Assembly: GCF_005490785.1 (NCBI RefSeq)
Contig: NZ_CP027295.1
Location: forward strand, 930,001 to 994,000
Origin: Brachybacterium sp. SGAir0954
Lineage (GTDB): Bacteria > Actinomycetota > Actinomycetes > Actinomycetales > Dermabacteraceae
Reading direction: 5' to 3'
DNA length: 64,000 nt
Shown: positions 1 to 7,709 of the stretch, in pieces
Layout of the letters: each line of letters opens with the position of its first letter
Position numbering within the stretch: the first letter of the stretch is position 1
The notes under the pieces: generated by a model
Told to the model about the DNA's origin: nothing
Seen by the model: the letters and a program-made list of their open reading frames with translations, nothing else
Databases searched by the model: none
Position numbers and translations under genes: made by a program

Positions 1-377
1 GGCGTGGTCTTACCCGAACGGTCGATGAGCTCGTCGACCTCTACGATCCCGGGTCCGAGAGCATCCAGCTGCTCGCCATGCTCGACTGCGACGGCAGGAT
101 GGAGGACTTCCCCGGCCGGGTGCGCAGCGCGCGACTACGGCGGGTCCACGAGTTCCTGGTCGAGCAGGCCCTAATACGTCTGGGAGAGCAGGGGTTGCTG
201 CGCTCCGATCTGTGCCCGGCGTTCGCCGCGCGCACGTTCCTGTCCTTCGTCATGGGGTGCGCCACCAGAGAGCAGACGGTCCGCCTCATGCAGCAGGACG
301 ACCACGCCGACGCGCCCCGCGACGATCTCCGCCGCGCTCTGCACCTGTTCCTCGTGACAGAAGACCCGGAGCAATGA
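1..377 (+). CDS. C-terminal part of a TetR-like transcriptional regulator (5' truncated by window edge)
   Basis: The frame is open from the left edge to a TGA at 375-377, about 124 residues. The visible part is mostly helical, with a stretch like the ligand-binding half of TetR regulators: a basic segment around RLRRVHEFLVEQ, then a helix with LGEQGLLRSDL, a common phrase in that domain (a fixed number of helices before a position-dependent LR..D). The DNA-binding domain lies outside the window, so the family call rests on the C-terminal pattern only. No ligand can be named. It ends 117 bp before the hydrolase at 495, in the same direction, so the two may share a transcript. Confidence 0.5.
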   Translation, partial: RGLTRTVDELVDLYDPGSESIQLLAMLDCDGRMEDFPGRVRSARLRRVHEFLVEQALIRLGEQGLLRSDLCPAFAARTFLSFVMGCATREQTVRLMQQDDHADAPRDDLRRALHLFLVTEDPEQ

Positions 378-494
378 CCCGGCCAGCCTCGAATCGATGT
401 GCCTCACGCGCAACCGCGACAGCGCCGCCCTTCGACGGGCCAGGCCGCCACGCGACCGGCAGGGCTCTCGACCCTGATCGGGCATCATCTCGTC

Positions 495-1127
495 ATGGGC
501 ATTGAGAAGACCACGGACGCGCTCCTCCTCGTCGACCTGCAGGAGGCCTTCTTCACGGACCCCACGCTGGATCGCGCGCGACCCGCCCTCGTGGACGCTG
601 CGACGACGCTCATGGCGGCGGCGCGGCGCCTCGACATCCCCATCATCGTGGTCACGACCGAGCACAGCCGCGACCGATCCACCTGGACCCTCACCATGTT
701 CGATGACGACAAGGGCTTCCTTTTCCACGGCGACCCGGGAACGAAGATCCTCCACGAGCTCGACACCACGGGTGCCACGCACCTCGAGAAGACCCGCGAC
801 AGTGCGTGGTTCGGAACTGACCTGCTGCTGCGGGTCCGCAACCTCGGGATCCATCGGATAGTGCTAGCCGGCGTCTCCACCCACGCCTGCATCACCCAGA
901 CAGCCCGCGACGCGTTCGCGAACAACGTCCGCACGACCGTCGTGACGGACGCCGTTGCCGACCACGACGAAGCGCACCAGGAGCCTGCTCTCTCCCTGCT
1001 CGCCGCGGACCGCCAGGCGCAGCTCGCGACCGTCGCGGAGGTCCTCGCCGCGTGGGACGCGCCCGCGCGCAGTGAGGACGACGACGCAAGAACGGTCAGC
1101 GCCCGTGGGCAGGCGGGCCGGGGCTGA
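495..1127 (+). CDS. Isochorismatase-fold cysteine hydrolase
   Basis: A 210-residue protein with the full catalytic triad layout of the isochorismatase/nicotinamidase superfamily: Asp14 in LLLVDLQEAFF, Lys99 in LEKTRDSAWFGT and Cys132 in GVSTHACITQTARDA, with the usual GVxTHxC loop. Such enzymes hydrolyse amides or related bonds (nicotinamide, carbamoyl compounds, isochorismate). The substrate cannot be told from sequence. I chose the ATG at 495 because the Rossmann-like first strand begins right after it; an in-frame ATG at 399 would add 32 residues of low-complexity arginine- and proline-rich sequence. No clear ribosome binding site is seen before 495. It converges on the GAF-ANTAR gene. Confidence 0.8.
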   Translation: MGIEKTTDALLLVDLQEAFFTDPTLDRARPALVDAATTLMAAARRLDIPIIVVTTEHSRDRSTWTLTMFDDDKGFLFHGDPGTKILHELDTTGATHLEKTRDSAWFGTDLLLRVRNLGIHRIVLAGVSTHACITQTARDAFANNVRTTVVTDAVADHDEAHQEPALSLLAADRQAQLATVAEVLAAWDAPARSEDDDARTVSARGQAGRG

Positions 1128-1187
1128 GCCCGAGCCCGGGCCGTGAGGCCGCACGACAGCGACCGCGCGCTCTCCGTGACGTGGGGG

Positions 1188-1910
1188 TCAGCGCGTGCGG
1201 TCGCTCGGGGTGGTGCGGGGGACTTCTCCGAGCTCGGTGACTTCCCGCGCGACGTCGTGAAGCTTGCGGTTCAGGTGGTTGCTCGCCGTACGCAGCAACT
1301 GGAATGCCTGCTCCTCGGTGAGCTTGTGCGCGCTCATGAGGATGCCGACGGCCGCACCGATCTGTCGACTCGTCGTCAGGGCGTCACCGAGGCTCTGCGC
1401 CCGGCGCTCGCTGTCCGCGTGCGACATCAGCGTCGTCGCGTGGATGGCGAACAGCGTTCCGGCGGCGATGGAGTCGTCGAAGGCCCCCCGGGTGGCCGAG
1501 TACATGTTCAGAGCCGTCGGCGCAGGTTCGTCGAGAAGATGGAACGAGAGCACGCTCTTGACCCGCCCGTCCGCGACGACGAGCGCCCGGAACTGCGGCC
1601 AGCGCTGGTCCTCGGTGAGATCCGTGCTCCACACAGGCTGGCGGGAACGCGCAGCGTCCAGGCAGGGGCCGTTCCCGGCCGCGTACTGCATCTGATCGAC
1701 CTCACTCGCTGTGGAGTCGGAAGCGCAGATCGTCCGCGGCGGCTTATCGTCCGGGCGCATCGTGATGCAGGCCCAGTCGCAGGCCGGGATCGAGGTCTTG
1801 GCCAGTTCCACCAGACGTTGTCGCGCGTCCACCGGTGAGCCACCCGCCAAGAGGAAACTGCTCAGGCTCCCGAAGCTCCGCGCGAGGTCCTGGTGCACAT
1901 CCGCAGTCAT
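1188..1910 (-). CDS. GAF-ANTAR domain regulator
   Basis: A 240-residue protein. Residues about 15-150 form a GAF sensor domain (with YAAGNGPCLDAARSRQPV, typical of actinobacterial GAF-ANTAR proteins) and about 165-225 an ANTAR domain (SRQIGAAVGILMSAHKLTEEQAF then the ..LLRTASNHLNRKLHDVA helix). ANTAR domains bind paired RNA stem-loops and prevent transcription termination. The signal sensed here is unknown, and no histidine kinase lies nearby. The ATG at 1910 is preceded on the minus strand by AAAGGGGAC at good spacing; a longer in-frame start would add unstructured sequence. No dual-hexaloop ANTAR target was recognised near the gene. Confidence 0.88.
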   Translation of the reverse strand: MTADVHQDLARSFGSLSSFLLAGGSPVDARQRLVELAKTSIPACDWACITMRPDDKPPRTICASDSTASEVDQMQYAAGNGPCLDAARSRQPVWSTDLTEDQRWPQFRALVVADGRVKSVLSFHLLDEPAPTALNMYSATRGAFDDSIAAGTLFAIHATTLMSHADSERRAQSLGDALTTSRQIGAAVGILMSAHKLTEEQAFQLLRTASNHLNRKLHDVAREVTELGEVPRTTPSDRTR

Positions 1911-2291
1911 GTCGATGTCCCCTTTCGAAGTACGCGGACTGTGTCGCGTTGTCGACCATCCGGTTGAGGCGTCTCGGCCTCCCGAACCAAGGCAGCTCAA
2001 CACCAGACATTCTGCCAGTGAGAGCGCGCCTGACGGCCGGGGCGCTTGAGCTCTGTCGCGTGGCCGGGCATCGGGCGGTCGTGCCTCGCAGAGGCGTCCT
2101 CAGCCGGTCCGTGCGATCGCACGCCGGCACCGGAGCCTGATCCGCTGTGCATGGACCGGGTGAGAAGGATCGGTGACGGGAACACACGTCGCCGCCTCGG
2201 GCAGGAATGGCGCCCATCACGGAGTGGTGGGGAGCCGACCGGTAGGTCCCGAAGAGGCCTGGCCGCCGGGCGCAGCCGTACGCTCTCCGGC
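1911..2291. other. Intergenic region with a 14-bp perfect palindrome
   Basis: This 381-bp stretch lies between the divergent GAF-ANTAR gene and a small ORF, so it should hold both promoters. The only clear structure is the palindrome CGTGCGATCGCACG at 2110-2123. A TACGCT hexamer at 2279-2284 lies seven bases before the ATG at 2292 and could be the -10 box of a leaderless transcript, but no good -35 is visible. No RNA gene was recognised. Confidence 0.4.
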
Positions 2292-2528
2292 ATGCGGATC
2301 GACCTCATCCGGCCGCTCATCGGGCGAGCTGTGACGGTGAGCGACCACGACACCGTGCTCGCCGAGGGCGTGCTTCAGCACGCCCGCCAGGAGCGCGCGA
2401 CCTACCGCCCTGTTCCCGGCGGCGGCACGTGGTCAGGGGACGTGCTCGTGCTCGTCGTCGGAGACAGAACTCTGGAAGTGAGCACGAGCGTCGACGTGGA
2501 AGCTGCTGCACCACCACCGGACGCGTAG
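2292..2528 (+). CDS. Small hypothetical protein (78 aa)
   Basis: I do not recognise this protein. It starts RIDLIRPLIGRAVTV and continues with alternating hydrophobic and charged residues (GDVLVLVVGDRTLEVSTSVDV) that suggest a small all-beta fold, ending in a flexible AAAPPPDA tail. It has no signal peptide or membrane segment. No ribosome binding site precedes the ATG, but a TACGCT -10-like hexamer seven bases upstream would suit leaderless expression. It converges on rhaB and may belong to the flank, not to the rhamnose cluster. Being short, it could be spurious. Confidence 0.45.
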   Translation: MRIDLIRPLIGRAVTVSDHDTVLAEGVLQHARQERATYRPVPGGGTWSGDVLVLVVGDRTLEVSTSVDVEAAAPPPDA

Positions 2529-2676
2529 CGGCGGCATCCTGGATGTCGCGCGAGCGTGCACCGTCCAGGGCGATGAGGCCTGATCTCCTGCTGCTCGAGT
2601 GGCTTGGCTCTGCAGAGAACGCCCCAGTCGTAGTGGCGCAACTGCCCTCGGTGGTCCTTCGTCGGTTGTCACGTCC

Positions 2677-4194
2677 TCAGCCTCGCGGTGCGAACACCTC
2701 GAGCTCGGTGCTCTCCCGGATGACGGCACGGATGCCGCCGGGCTCCTGCCCGATCGCGCCGAGCGCCCGCGCCTGCACGGCGACGTTCCCGAGCGCGGTC
2801 GCCTCCATCGGCCCCGCGACGACCTCCACGCCGAGGGCATCGGCGGTGAGCTGGTTCAGCAGGGCGTTGCGGGAGCCGCCGCCCACCACGTGCAGCCGGT
2901 GGGGGAGCGGCGCCCGGGCGAGGCGGCACGCGGCCGTGAGCTCGTCGCGGTAGGTCTCCGCGAGGGACTCGAGGATGCAGCGCACGAGCTCCGCGGGCGT
3001 GGATGGGGAGCGGTCGTCCCCGGAGAGCACCGTCGCGGCCGCGCGCACGCGGTCCGCCATCCGCCCGGGGGCGAGGAACGCGGGATCGGTGGGGTCGATC
3101 CGGAACCTGTCGGCGGGCGCGTGGGCCGCGGCCGCCAGGAGCCCCTCGAGCTCCACACGGGCGCCGTCCTCCTCCCACTGCCGGATCGCCTCGCTGACCA
3201 GCCACATCCCGGAGACGTTCTTGAGGAACCGGACGGTGCCGTCCACCCCGCCCTCGTTCGTGAACCCAGCCTCCCGCGCCGCCTCGTCGAGCACGGGGGC
3301 GCGCAGCTCGAGGCCGATCAGCGACCAGGTCCCCGAGGAGATGAACGCGACCGGCGCGTCCTCCTCGCGGGCGGGGACGGCGAGCACCGCGGAGGCGGTG
3401 TCGTGGGAGCCGACGGCGACCACCGGCACCTCGCCGATCCCGAGCTCGCGGGCGAGCCCGGGGCGCACGGTGCCGAGCTGCTCGCCCGGGGCGATGAGCG
3501 GGGCGAGCAGCGCCGGGTCCACCCCGGCCGCGTCGAGCAGCTCGCTCGCCCAGCCGTCCCCGGAGGCGAGCAGCGCCCCGGTGGTCGAGGCGTTCGTGCG
3601 CTCGGTGCGGCGCTCGCCGGTGAGCAGCAGGCCGACGAGGTCCGGGACCAGGAGCACGCCCGAGCCGGCGGGGAGGCCGGTGAGGCGGTCCTCCGCGGCG
3701 AGCTGGTAGAGCGTGTTGAAGGGCTGCTGCGCGATGCCGGTGAGCGCGAACTGCCGCTCGCGGGGCACGCGCGCGGCGAGGGCGTCGGCCACGCCGTCGG
3801 TGCGGTGGTCGCGGTAGGCGATCACCTCGCCGGCCTGCTCGCCGCCCGGCCCGACGATCCCGTAGTCCACCGCCCAGGAGTCCACGCCGATCGAGGAGAG
3901 TCCGGGCAGGCCCTGGTCGCGGGCGAGGACGGAGGCCTGGGCGAGCCCGTGGCGGATCTCCGCCCAGAGCGCGCCGATGTCCCAGCTCAGGTGCCCGTCT
4001 CGCTGCTCGAGGCGGTTCTCGAAGCGGTGCGCGGGCAGCAGCGAGATCCGCCCGTCCTCGACGAGGCCGAGCATGACCCGGCCCGAGGTCGCCCCGAGGT
4101 CCACCGCGGCGACGGCCACCGATGCGCCCGCCAGCGACCGGGGGGCGCCGCTCGCGGCGGCGCCCCCGTCGGCCGTGGTGCCGGGGCCGGTCAT
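2677..4194 (-). CDS. rhaB: Rhamnulokinase
   Basis: A 505-residue FGGY-family sugar kinase that would phosphorylate L-rhamnulose to L-rhamnulose 1-phosphate. The first phosphate motif reads VDLGATSGRVMLG (residues about 31-43), the form typical of rhamnulokinases. GVDSWAVDYG, SHDTASAVLAVP, SSGTWSLIGLE and HVVGGGSRNALLNQLTAD follow in family order, the last being the adenosine-binding motif. The ATG at 4194 overlaps the TGA of the aldolase-dehydrogenase gene by four bases, so translation is probably coupled. It is the last gene of the leftward rhaI-rhaEW-rhaB unit, and its neighbours make the rhamnulose assignment firm. Confidence 0.95.
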   Translation of the reverse strand: MTGPGTTADGGAAASGAPRSLAGASVAVAAVDLGATSGRVMLGLVEDGRISLLPAHRFENRLEQRDGHLSWDIGALWAEIRHGLAQASVLARDQGLPGLSSIGVDSWAVDYGIVGPGGEQAGEVIAYRDHRTDGVADALAARVPRERQFALTGIAQQPFNTLYQLAAEDRLTGLPAGSGVLLVPDLVGLLLTGERRTERTNASTTGALLASGDGWASELLDAAGVDPALLAPLIAPGEQLGTVRPGLARELGIGEVPVVAVGSHDTASAVLAVPAREEDAPVAFISSGTWSLIGLELRAPVLDEAAREAGFTNEGGVDGTVRFLKNVSGMWLVSEAIRQWEEDGARVELEGLLAAAAHAPADRFRIDPTDPAFLAPGRMADRVRAAATVLSGDDRSPSTPAELVRCILESLAETYRDELTAACRLARAPLPHRLHVVGGGSRNALLNQLTADALGVEVVAGPMEATALGNVAVQARALGAIGQEPGGIRAVIRESTELEVFAPRG

Positions 4195-6233
4195 CGCAGG
4201 AACGCGGCCGCGACGCCGGCGTCCACCGGGACGTGCAGGCCGGTCGTGTGCGAGAGGTCCCCGGCGGTCAGCGCGAACACCGCGTTCGCGACCGTCTCCG
4301 GCAGCACCTCGCGCTTGAGCAGCGTGCGCTGGGCGTAGTACTCGCCGAGCTTCTCCTCCTCGACGCCGTAGACCTTCGCGCGTGAGGCGCCCCAGCCGCC
4401 GGCGAAGATGCCGGAGCCGCGCACCACGCCGTCGGGGTTGATGCCGTTGACGCGGATCTGGTGCCCGCCGAGCTCCGCCGCGAGCAGCCGCACCTGGTGC
4501 GCCTGGTCCGCCTTCGTCGCCGAGTAGGCGATGTTGTTGGGCCCGGCGAACACGGAGTTCTTCGAGGAGATGTAGAGGATGTCCCCGCCCATGTCCTGGG
4601 CGATCATCACCCGCGCCGTCTCCCGGGAGACGAGGAAGCTGCCGCGCGCCATGACGTCGTGCTGGAGGTCCCAGTCCTTCGCGGTGGTCTCCAGCAGCGG
4701 CTTGGACAGCGACAGTCCCGCGTTGTTGACGATGAGGTCGAGGCCGCCGAAGGCGAGCACCGCCTCGGCGACCGCGTCGATCACGGCCTGCTCGTCGGAG
4801 ACGTCGGCGCTCAGGGCGACGGCGCGGTCGGGCCCGCCGAGCTCCTCGGCGACCTGCTGCGCGTTCTCGAGGTTCAGATCCGCGATGACCACGCACGCGC
4901 CCTCGGCGACGAGCCGGGTCGCGGTCGCCTTGCCGATCCCGGAGCCGCCGCCGGTGACGAGCGCGATCCGTCGCGCGAGCGGCTTCTCGGCGGGCATGCG
5001 CTGCAGCTTCGCCTCCTCGAGCGCCCAGTACTCGATGCGGAACTTCTCCGCCTCGTCGATCGGGGCGTAGGTCGAGACGGCCTCCGCGCCGCGCATGACG
5101 TGGATGGCGTTGACGTAGAACTCGCCGGCCACGCGCGCCGTCTGCTTGTCCTTGCCGAAGGAGAACATGCCGACCCCCGGCACCAGGACGATCGTGGGAT
5201 CCGCGCCGCGCAGGGCGGGGGAGTCCTCGGTCGCGTGGCGCGCGTAGTAGGCGCTGTACTCCTCGCGGTAGGCGGCGTGCAGCTCCTGCAGCCGGGCGAT
5301 CTGCTCCTCTACCCCGGCGGCCGACGGCAGGTCCAGCACGAGCGGGCGGATCTTCGTGCGCAGGAAGTGGTCGGGGCAGGAGGTGCCGAGCGCGGCGAGC
5401 TGCGCGAGCTTCTCGCCCGCGAGGAACTCGTGGACGTCCTCGGAGTCCGTCCAGTGACCGATCATCGGGGCGTCGGTCGAGGCGAGCCCGCGGACCACGG
5501 GGGCGAGGGCGGAGGCCCGGGCCCGCCGCTCCGCCTCGGGCAGCGGGGCGCGCCCCGGATCGGCGGGGCCGAAGGGCTCCGCGGCGCCGTGGGCGTCCAG
5601 GTGCGTCTGCGCCTCGCGGATGATCCGCAGGGAGCGCTCCTGCGCCTCCTCGGAGGTCGCGCCCCAGGCGGTGATCCCGTGCCCGCCGAGGATGCATCCG
5701 ATGGCCTCGGGGTTCGCCTCCTTGATCGCGGCGATGTCGAGGCCGAGCTGGAAGCCGGGGCGGCGCCAGGGCACCCACACGACGGCCTCGCCGAAAATCT
5801 CGCGGGTGAGGCGCTCGCCGTCGGCTGCGGTGGCGATCGCGATGCCGGCGTCGGGGTGGAGATGGTCCACGTGCGCGGCGTCCACGAGGGCGTGCATGGC
5901 CGTGTCGATGCTCGGCGCGGCCCCGCCCTTCCCGAAGAGGCAGTGGTCGAAGGCGGCGACCATCTCGTCCTCGCGCTCGACGCCCGGGTAGACGTCCGCG
6001 AGGGCGCGCACGCGGTCCAGGCGCAGCACGGCGAGGCCCTTCTCCTGGAGGGTGCCGAGGTCGCCGCCGGAGCCCTTGACCCACAGCAGCTCGGTCTCCT
6101 GCCCGGTGACGGGATCGGTGTCGGTGCCCTTGGCGGAGGTGTTGCCGCCGGCGTAGTTGGTGGTCGTCGGATCCGCTCCGAGCGCGTTCGATCGCGCGAT
6201 CAGGGCGTCCACGGTCTGACGTGCGGTGCTCAT
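4191..6233 (-). CDS. rhaEW: Bifunctional rhamnulose-1-phosphate aldolase / lactaldehyde dehydrogenase
   Basis: A 680-residue two-domain fusion. The N-terminal class II aldolase domain (about 1-400) carries the zinc-site motif HLHPDAG and GGHGITAWG. The C-terminal short-chain dehydrogenase domain (about 425-680) has the nucleotide motif TGGGSGIGKATA, NNAG and the YSATKAD catalytic Tyr/Lys. The aldolase would split L-rhamnulose 1-phosphate into dihydroxyacetone phosphate and L-lactaldehyde, and the dehydrogenase would oxidise lactaldehyde to lactate. This matches the RhaEW (YuxG) type of Bacillus and many actinobacteria. The start at 6233 has GGGGAG nine bases upstream; an ATG at 6248 lacks this. 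It begins two bases after the rhaI stop. Confidence 0.95.
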   Translation of the reverse strand: MSTARQTVDALIARSNALGADPTTTNYAGGNTSAKGTDTDPVTGQETELLWVKGSGGDLGTLQEKGLAVLRLDRVRALADVYPGVEREDEMVAAFDHCLFGKGGAAPSIDTAMHALVDAAHVDHLHPDAGIAIATAADGERLTREIFGEAVVWVPWRRPGFQLGLDIAAIKEANPEAIGCILGGHGITAWGATSEEAQERSLRIIREAQTHLDAHGAAEPFGPADPGRAPLPEAERRARASALAPVVRGLASTDAPMIGHWTDSEDVHEFLAGEKLAQLAALGTSCPDHFLRTKIRPLVLDLPSAAGVEEQIARLQELHAAYREEYSAYYARHATEDSPALRGADPTIVLVPGVGMFSFGKDKQTARVAGEFYVNAIHVMRGAEAVSTYAPIDEAEKFRIEYWALEEAKLQRMPAEKPLARRIALVTGGGSGIGKATATRLVAEGACVVIADLNLENAQQVAEELGGPDRAVALSADVSDEQAVIDAVAEAVLAFGGLDLIVNNAGLSLSKPLLETTAKDWDLQHDVMARGSFLVSRETARVMIAQDMGGDILYISSKNSVFAGPNNIAYSATKADQAHQVRLLAAELGGHQIRVNGINPDGVVRGSGIFAGGWGASRAKVYGVEEEKLGEYYAQRTLLKREVLPETVANAVFALTAGDLSHTTGLHVPVDAGVAAAFLR

Positions 6234-6235
6234 GC

Positions 6236-7414
6236 TCAGGCTCCCCATCCCATCTGGTTCCCGCCCACGCGCTCGGCGGCGACCTTCTCCTCGTAGCCCG
6301 AGGCGCGGAAGGCCCCGAACGGATCCGCGGGCAGGCCCTGCTCCTCGCGGAAGGCGGCCAGCGCGGGCCGCACGTCGGTCCAGAACGCGTCCATGAGGAT
6401 CGCGTTCGCCTCGAGCACGTCGTGGCGGGCCTGGGCGTCCGCGAGCGCCTCGCGGTCCACGAGCAGCGCCTTGGCGAGGGTCTCCTGCACGTTGAGCACG
6501 GAGCGGATCTGCCCCTGGATCTTGGACTCGAGGTTGTGGCACTGGTCGAGCATGAAGTTCACGCCCGAGGCGGGGCGGTGCGCGTCCTGCTGCACGATCT
6601 CGAAGAGGATGCGGAACAGCTGGAACGGGTCCGCGGCGCCCACGATGAGGTCGTCGTCGGCGTAGTTGCGGGAGTTGAAGTCGAAGGCGCCCAGGCGCCC
6701 CTGCCGCAGCAGCTGCGCGACGATGAACTCGATGTTCGTGCCCGGCGCGTGGTGGCCGGTGTCGAGCACGACCATCGCCTGCTCGCCGAGGGCGAGGCAG
6801 TGCAGCAGGCTCGTGCCCCAGTCCGGGACGTCCGTGTGGTAGAAGGCCGGCTCGAAGAACTTGTACTCCAGGACGATCCGCTCGCCCTCCTGCAGGCCCG
6901 CGTAGATCTCCGCGAGGGAGTCGGCGAGGTGGTCCTGGCGGGCGCGGATCGAGTCCTGGCCCGCGTAGTTGGTGCCGTCCGCGAGCCAGATCTTCAGCTC
7001 GTGGGAGCCGGCCTCCCGCATCACCGCGAGGCACTCGAGGTGGTGGTCGATCGCGCGGCGGCGCACCGCGGGGTCGGAGTGGGTGAGCGAGCCGTACTTG
7101 TACTCGTCGTCCTGGAAGGTGTTGGAGTTGATCATGCCCAGCTGCACGCCGAGGCCCTCGGCGTAGGAGCGCAGGGCGGCCGTGTCCTCGACCTTGTCCC
7201 AGGGGTGGTGGAGGGACACGCGCGGCGAGGAGCCGGTGAAGGCGTGGGTCTGGGCGGCGTCCGCGATCTTCTCGAAGGGGTCGCGGGGGGTGCCGGGGGT
7301 GCCGAACACCTTGAAGCGGGTGCCGGAGTTGCCGTAGGCCCAGCTGGGGACCTCGATCGTGAACTCGCGCAGGTCGCGCGCGATGTCGGAGGGGAGCTCG
7401 GTGAGCGGGGGCAT
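6236..7414 (-). CDS. rhaI: L-rhamnose isomerase (RhaI type)
   Basis: A 392-residue TIM-barrel isomerase that would convert L-rhamnose to L-rhamnulose. Conserved metal- and substrate-site blocks are visible in order: SLHHPWDK, KIWLADGTNYAGQDS, EYKFFEPAFYHTD, VLDTGHHAPGTNIE and AFDFNSRNYADDDL. These are the blocks of the Pseudomonas/actinobacterial RhaI group, not of the E. coli RhaA sequence. The ATG is preceded by AAGGAG on the minus strand. It is first in the leftward rhamnose operon and faces the permease gene across a 295-bp control region. Confidence 0.95.
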   Translation of the reverse strand: MPPLTELPSDIARDLREFTIEVPSWAYGNSGTRFKVFGTPGTPRDPFEKIADAAQTHAFTGSSPRVSLHHPWDKVEDTAALRSYAEGLGVQLGMINSNTFQDDEYKYGSLTHSDPAVRRRAIDHHLECLAVMREAGSHELKIWLADGTNYAGQDSIRARQDHLADSLAEIYAGLQEGERIVLEYKFFEPAFYHTDVPDWGTSLLHCLALGEQAMVVLDTGHHAPGTNIEFIVAQLLRQGRLGAFDFNSRNYADDDLIVGAADPFQLFRILFEIVQQDAHRPASGVNFMLDQCHNLESKIQGQIRSVLNVQETLAKALLVDREALADAQARHDVLEANAILMDAFWTDVRPALAAFREEQGLPADPFGAFRASGYEEKVAAERVGGNQMGWGA

Positions 7415-7591
7415 GGGGTGCTCCTTGGGGAGGGCCCGGCTCGGCGCCGGGGGAGGCGGATTCGGGGACGGGGGTCAGGCCCGGGGGCGGCGGCCGGGGC
7501 GTACCGGCGATGGCCCTGGGCCATGAGCTCGATCTGGGCTTCGCCGATGTCCTTGGCCTCGACGTCGAAGAGGTTCACGCGGCCCGTGACC

Positions 7592-7620
7592 TTGAAACGA
7601 CTCAATTGAAACGTTAGCAT
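7592..7620 (+). promoter_or_regulatory. Rhamnose control region: promoter covered by two abutting operator-like sites
   Basis: Two copies of TTGAAACG begin at 7592 and 7606. Each starts a 14-bp site resembling the palindrome TTGAAACGTTTCAA: TTGAAACGACTCAA (7592-7605) and TTGAAACGTTAGCA (7606-7619), directly abutting. The same bases form a rightward promoter for the permease operon, with -35 TTGAAA (7592-7597), a 17-base spacer and -10 TAGCAT (7615-7620). A LacI-family repressor on these sites would block it; such central-CG motifs are typical of LacI operators. No matching regulator is encoded next to the cluster. Confidence 0.6.
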
Positions 7621-7709
7621 CAGTCGTGCCGGTCGACAAGCGCCCGAGGGGGGCGTGGCGTCGAACGGTGACCGCCCGTCCCGATGCACGTCGAAGGAGA
7701 CCGCATCCC

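Noticed and set aside
1159-1204. Hairpin between the isochorismatase-like and GAF-ANTAR genes
   Set aside because: The arms pair at 11 of 12 positions but the loop is 22 bases and one arm lies inside coding sequence. In DNA this GC-rich such pairings are common.
2677-6084. Apparent giant fusion of rhaB with upstream sequence
   Set aside because: The upstream part is the aldolase-dehydrogenase gene read in a wrong frame. The ATGA overlap and kinase motif place the rhaB start at 4194.
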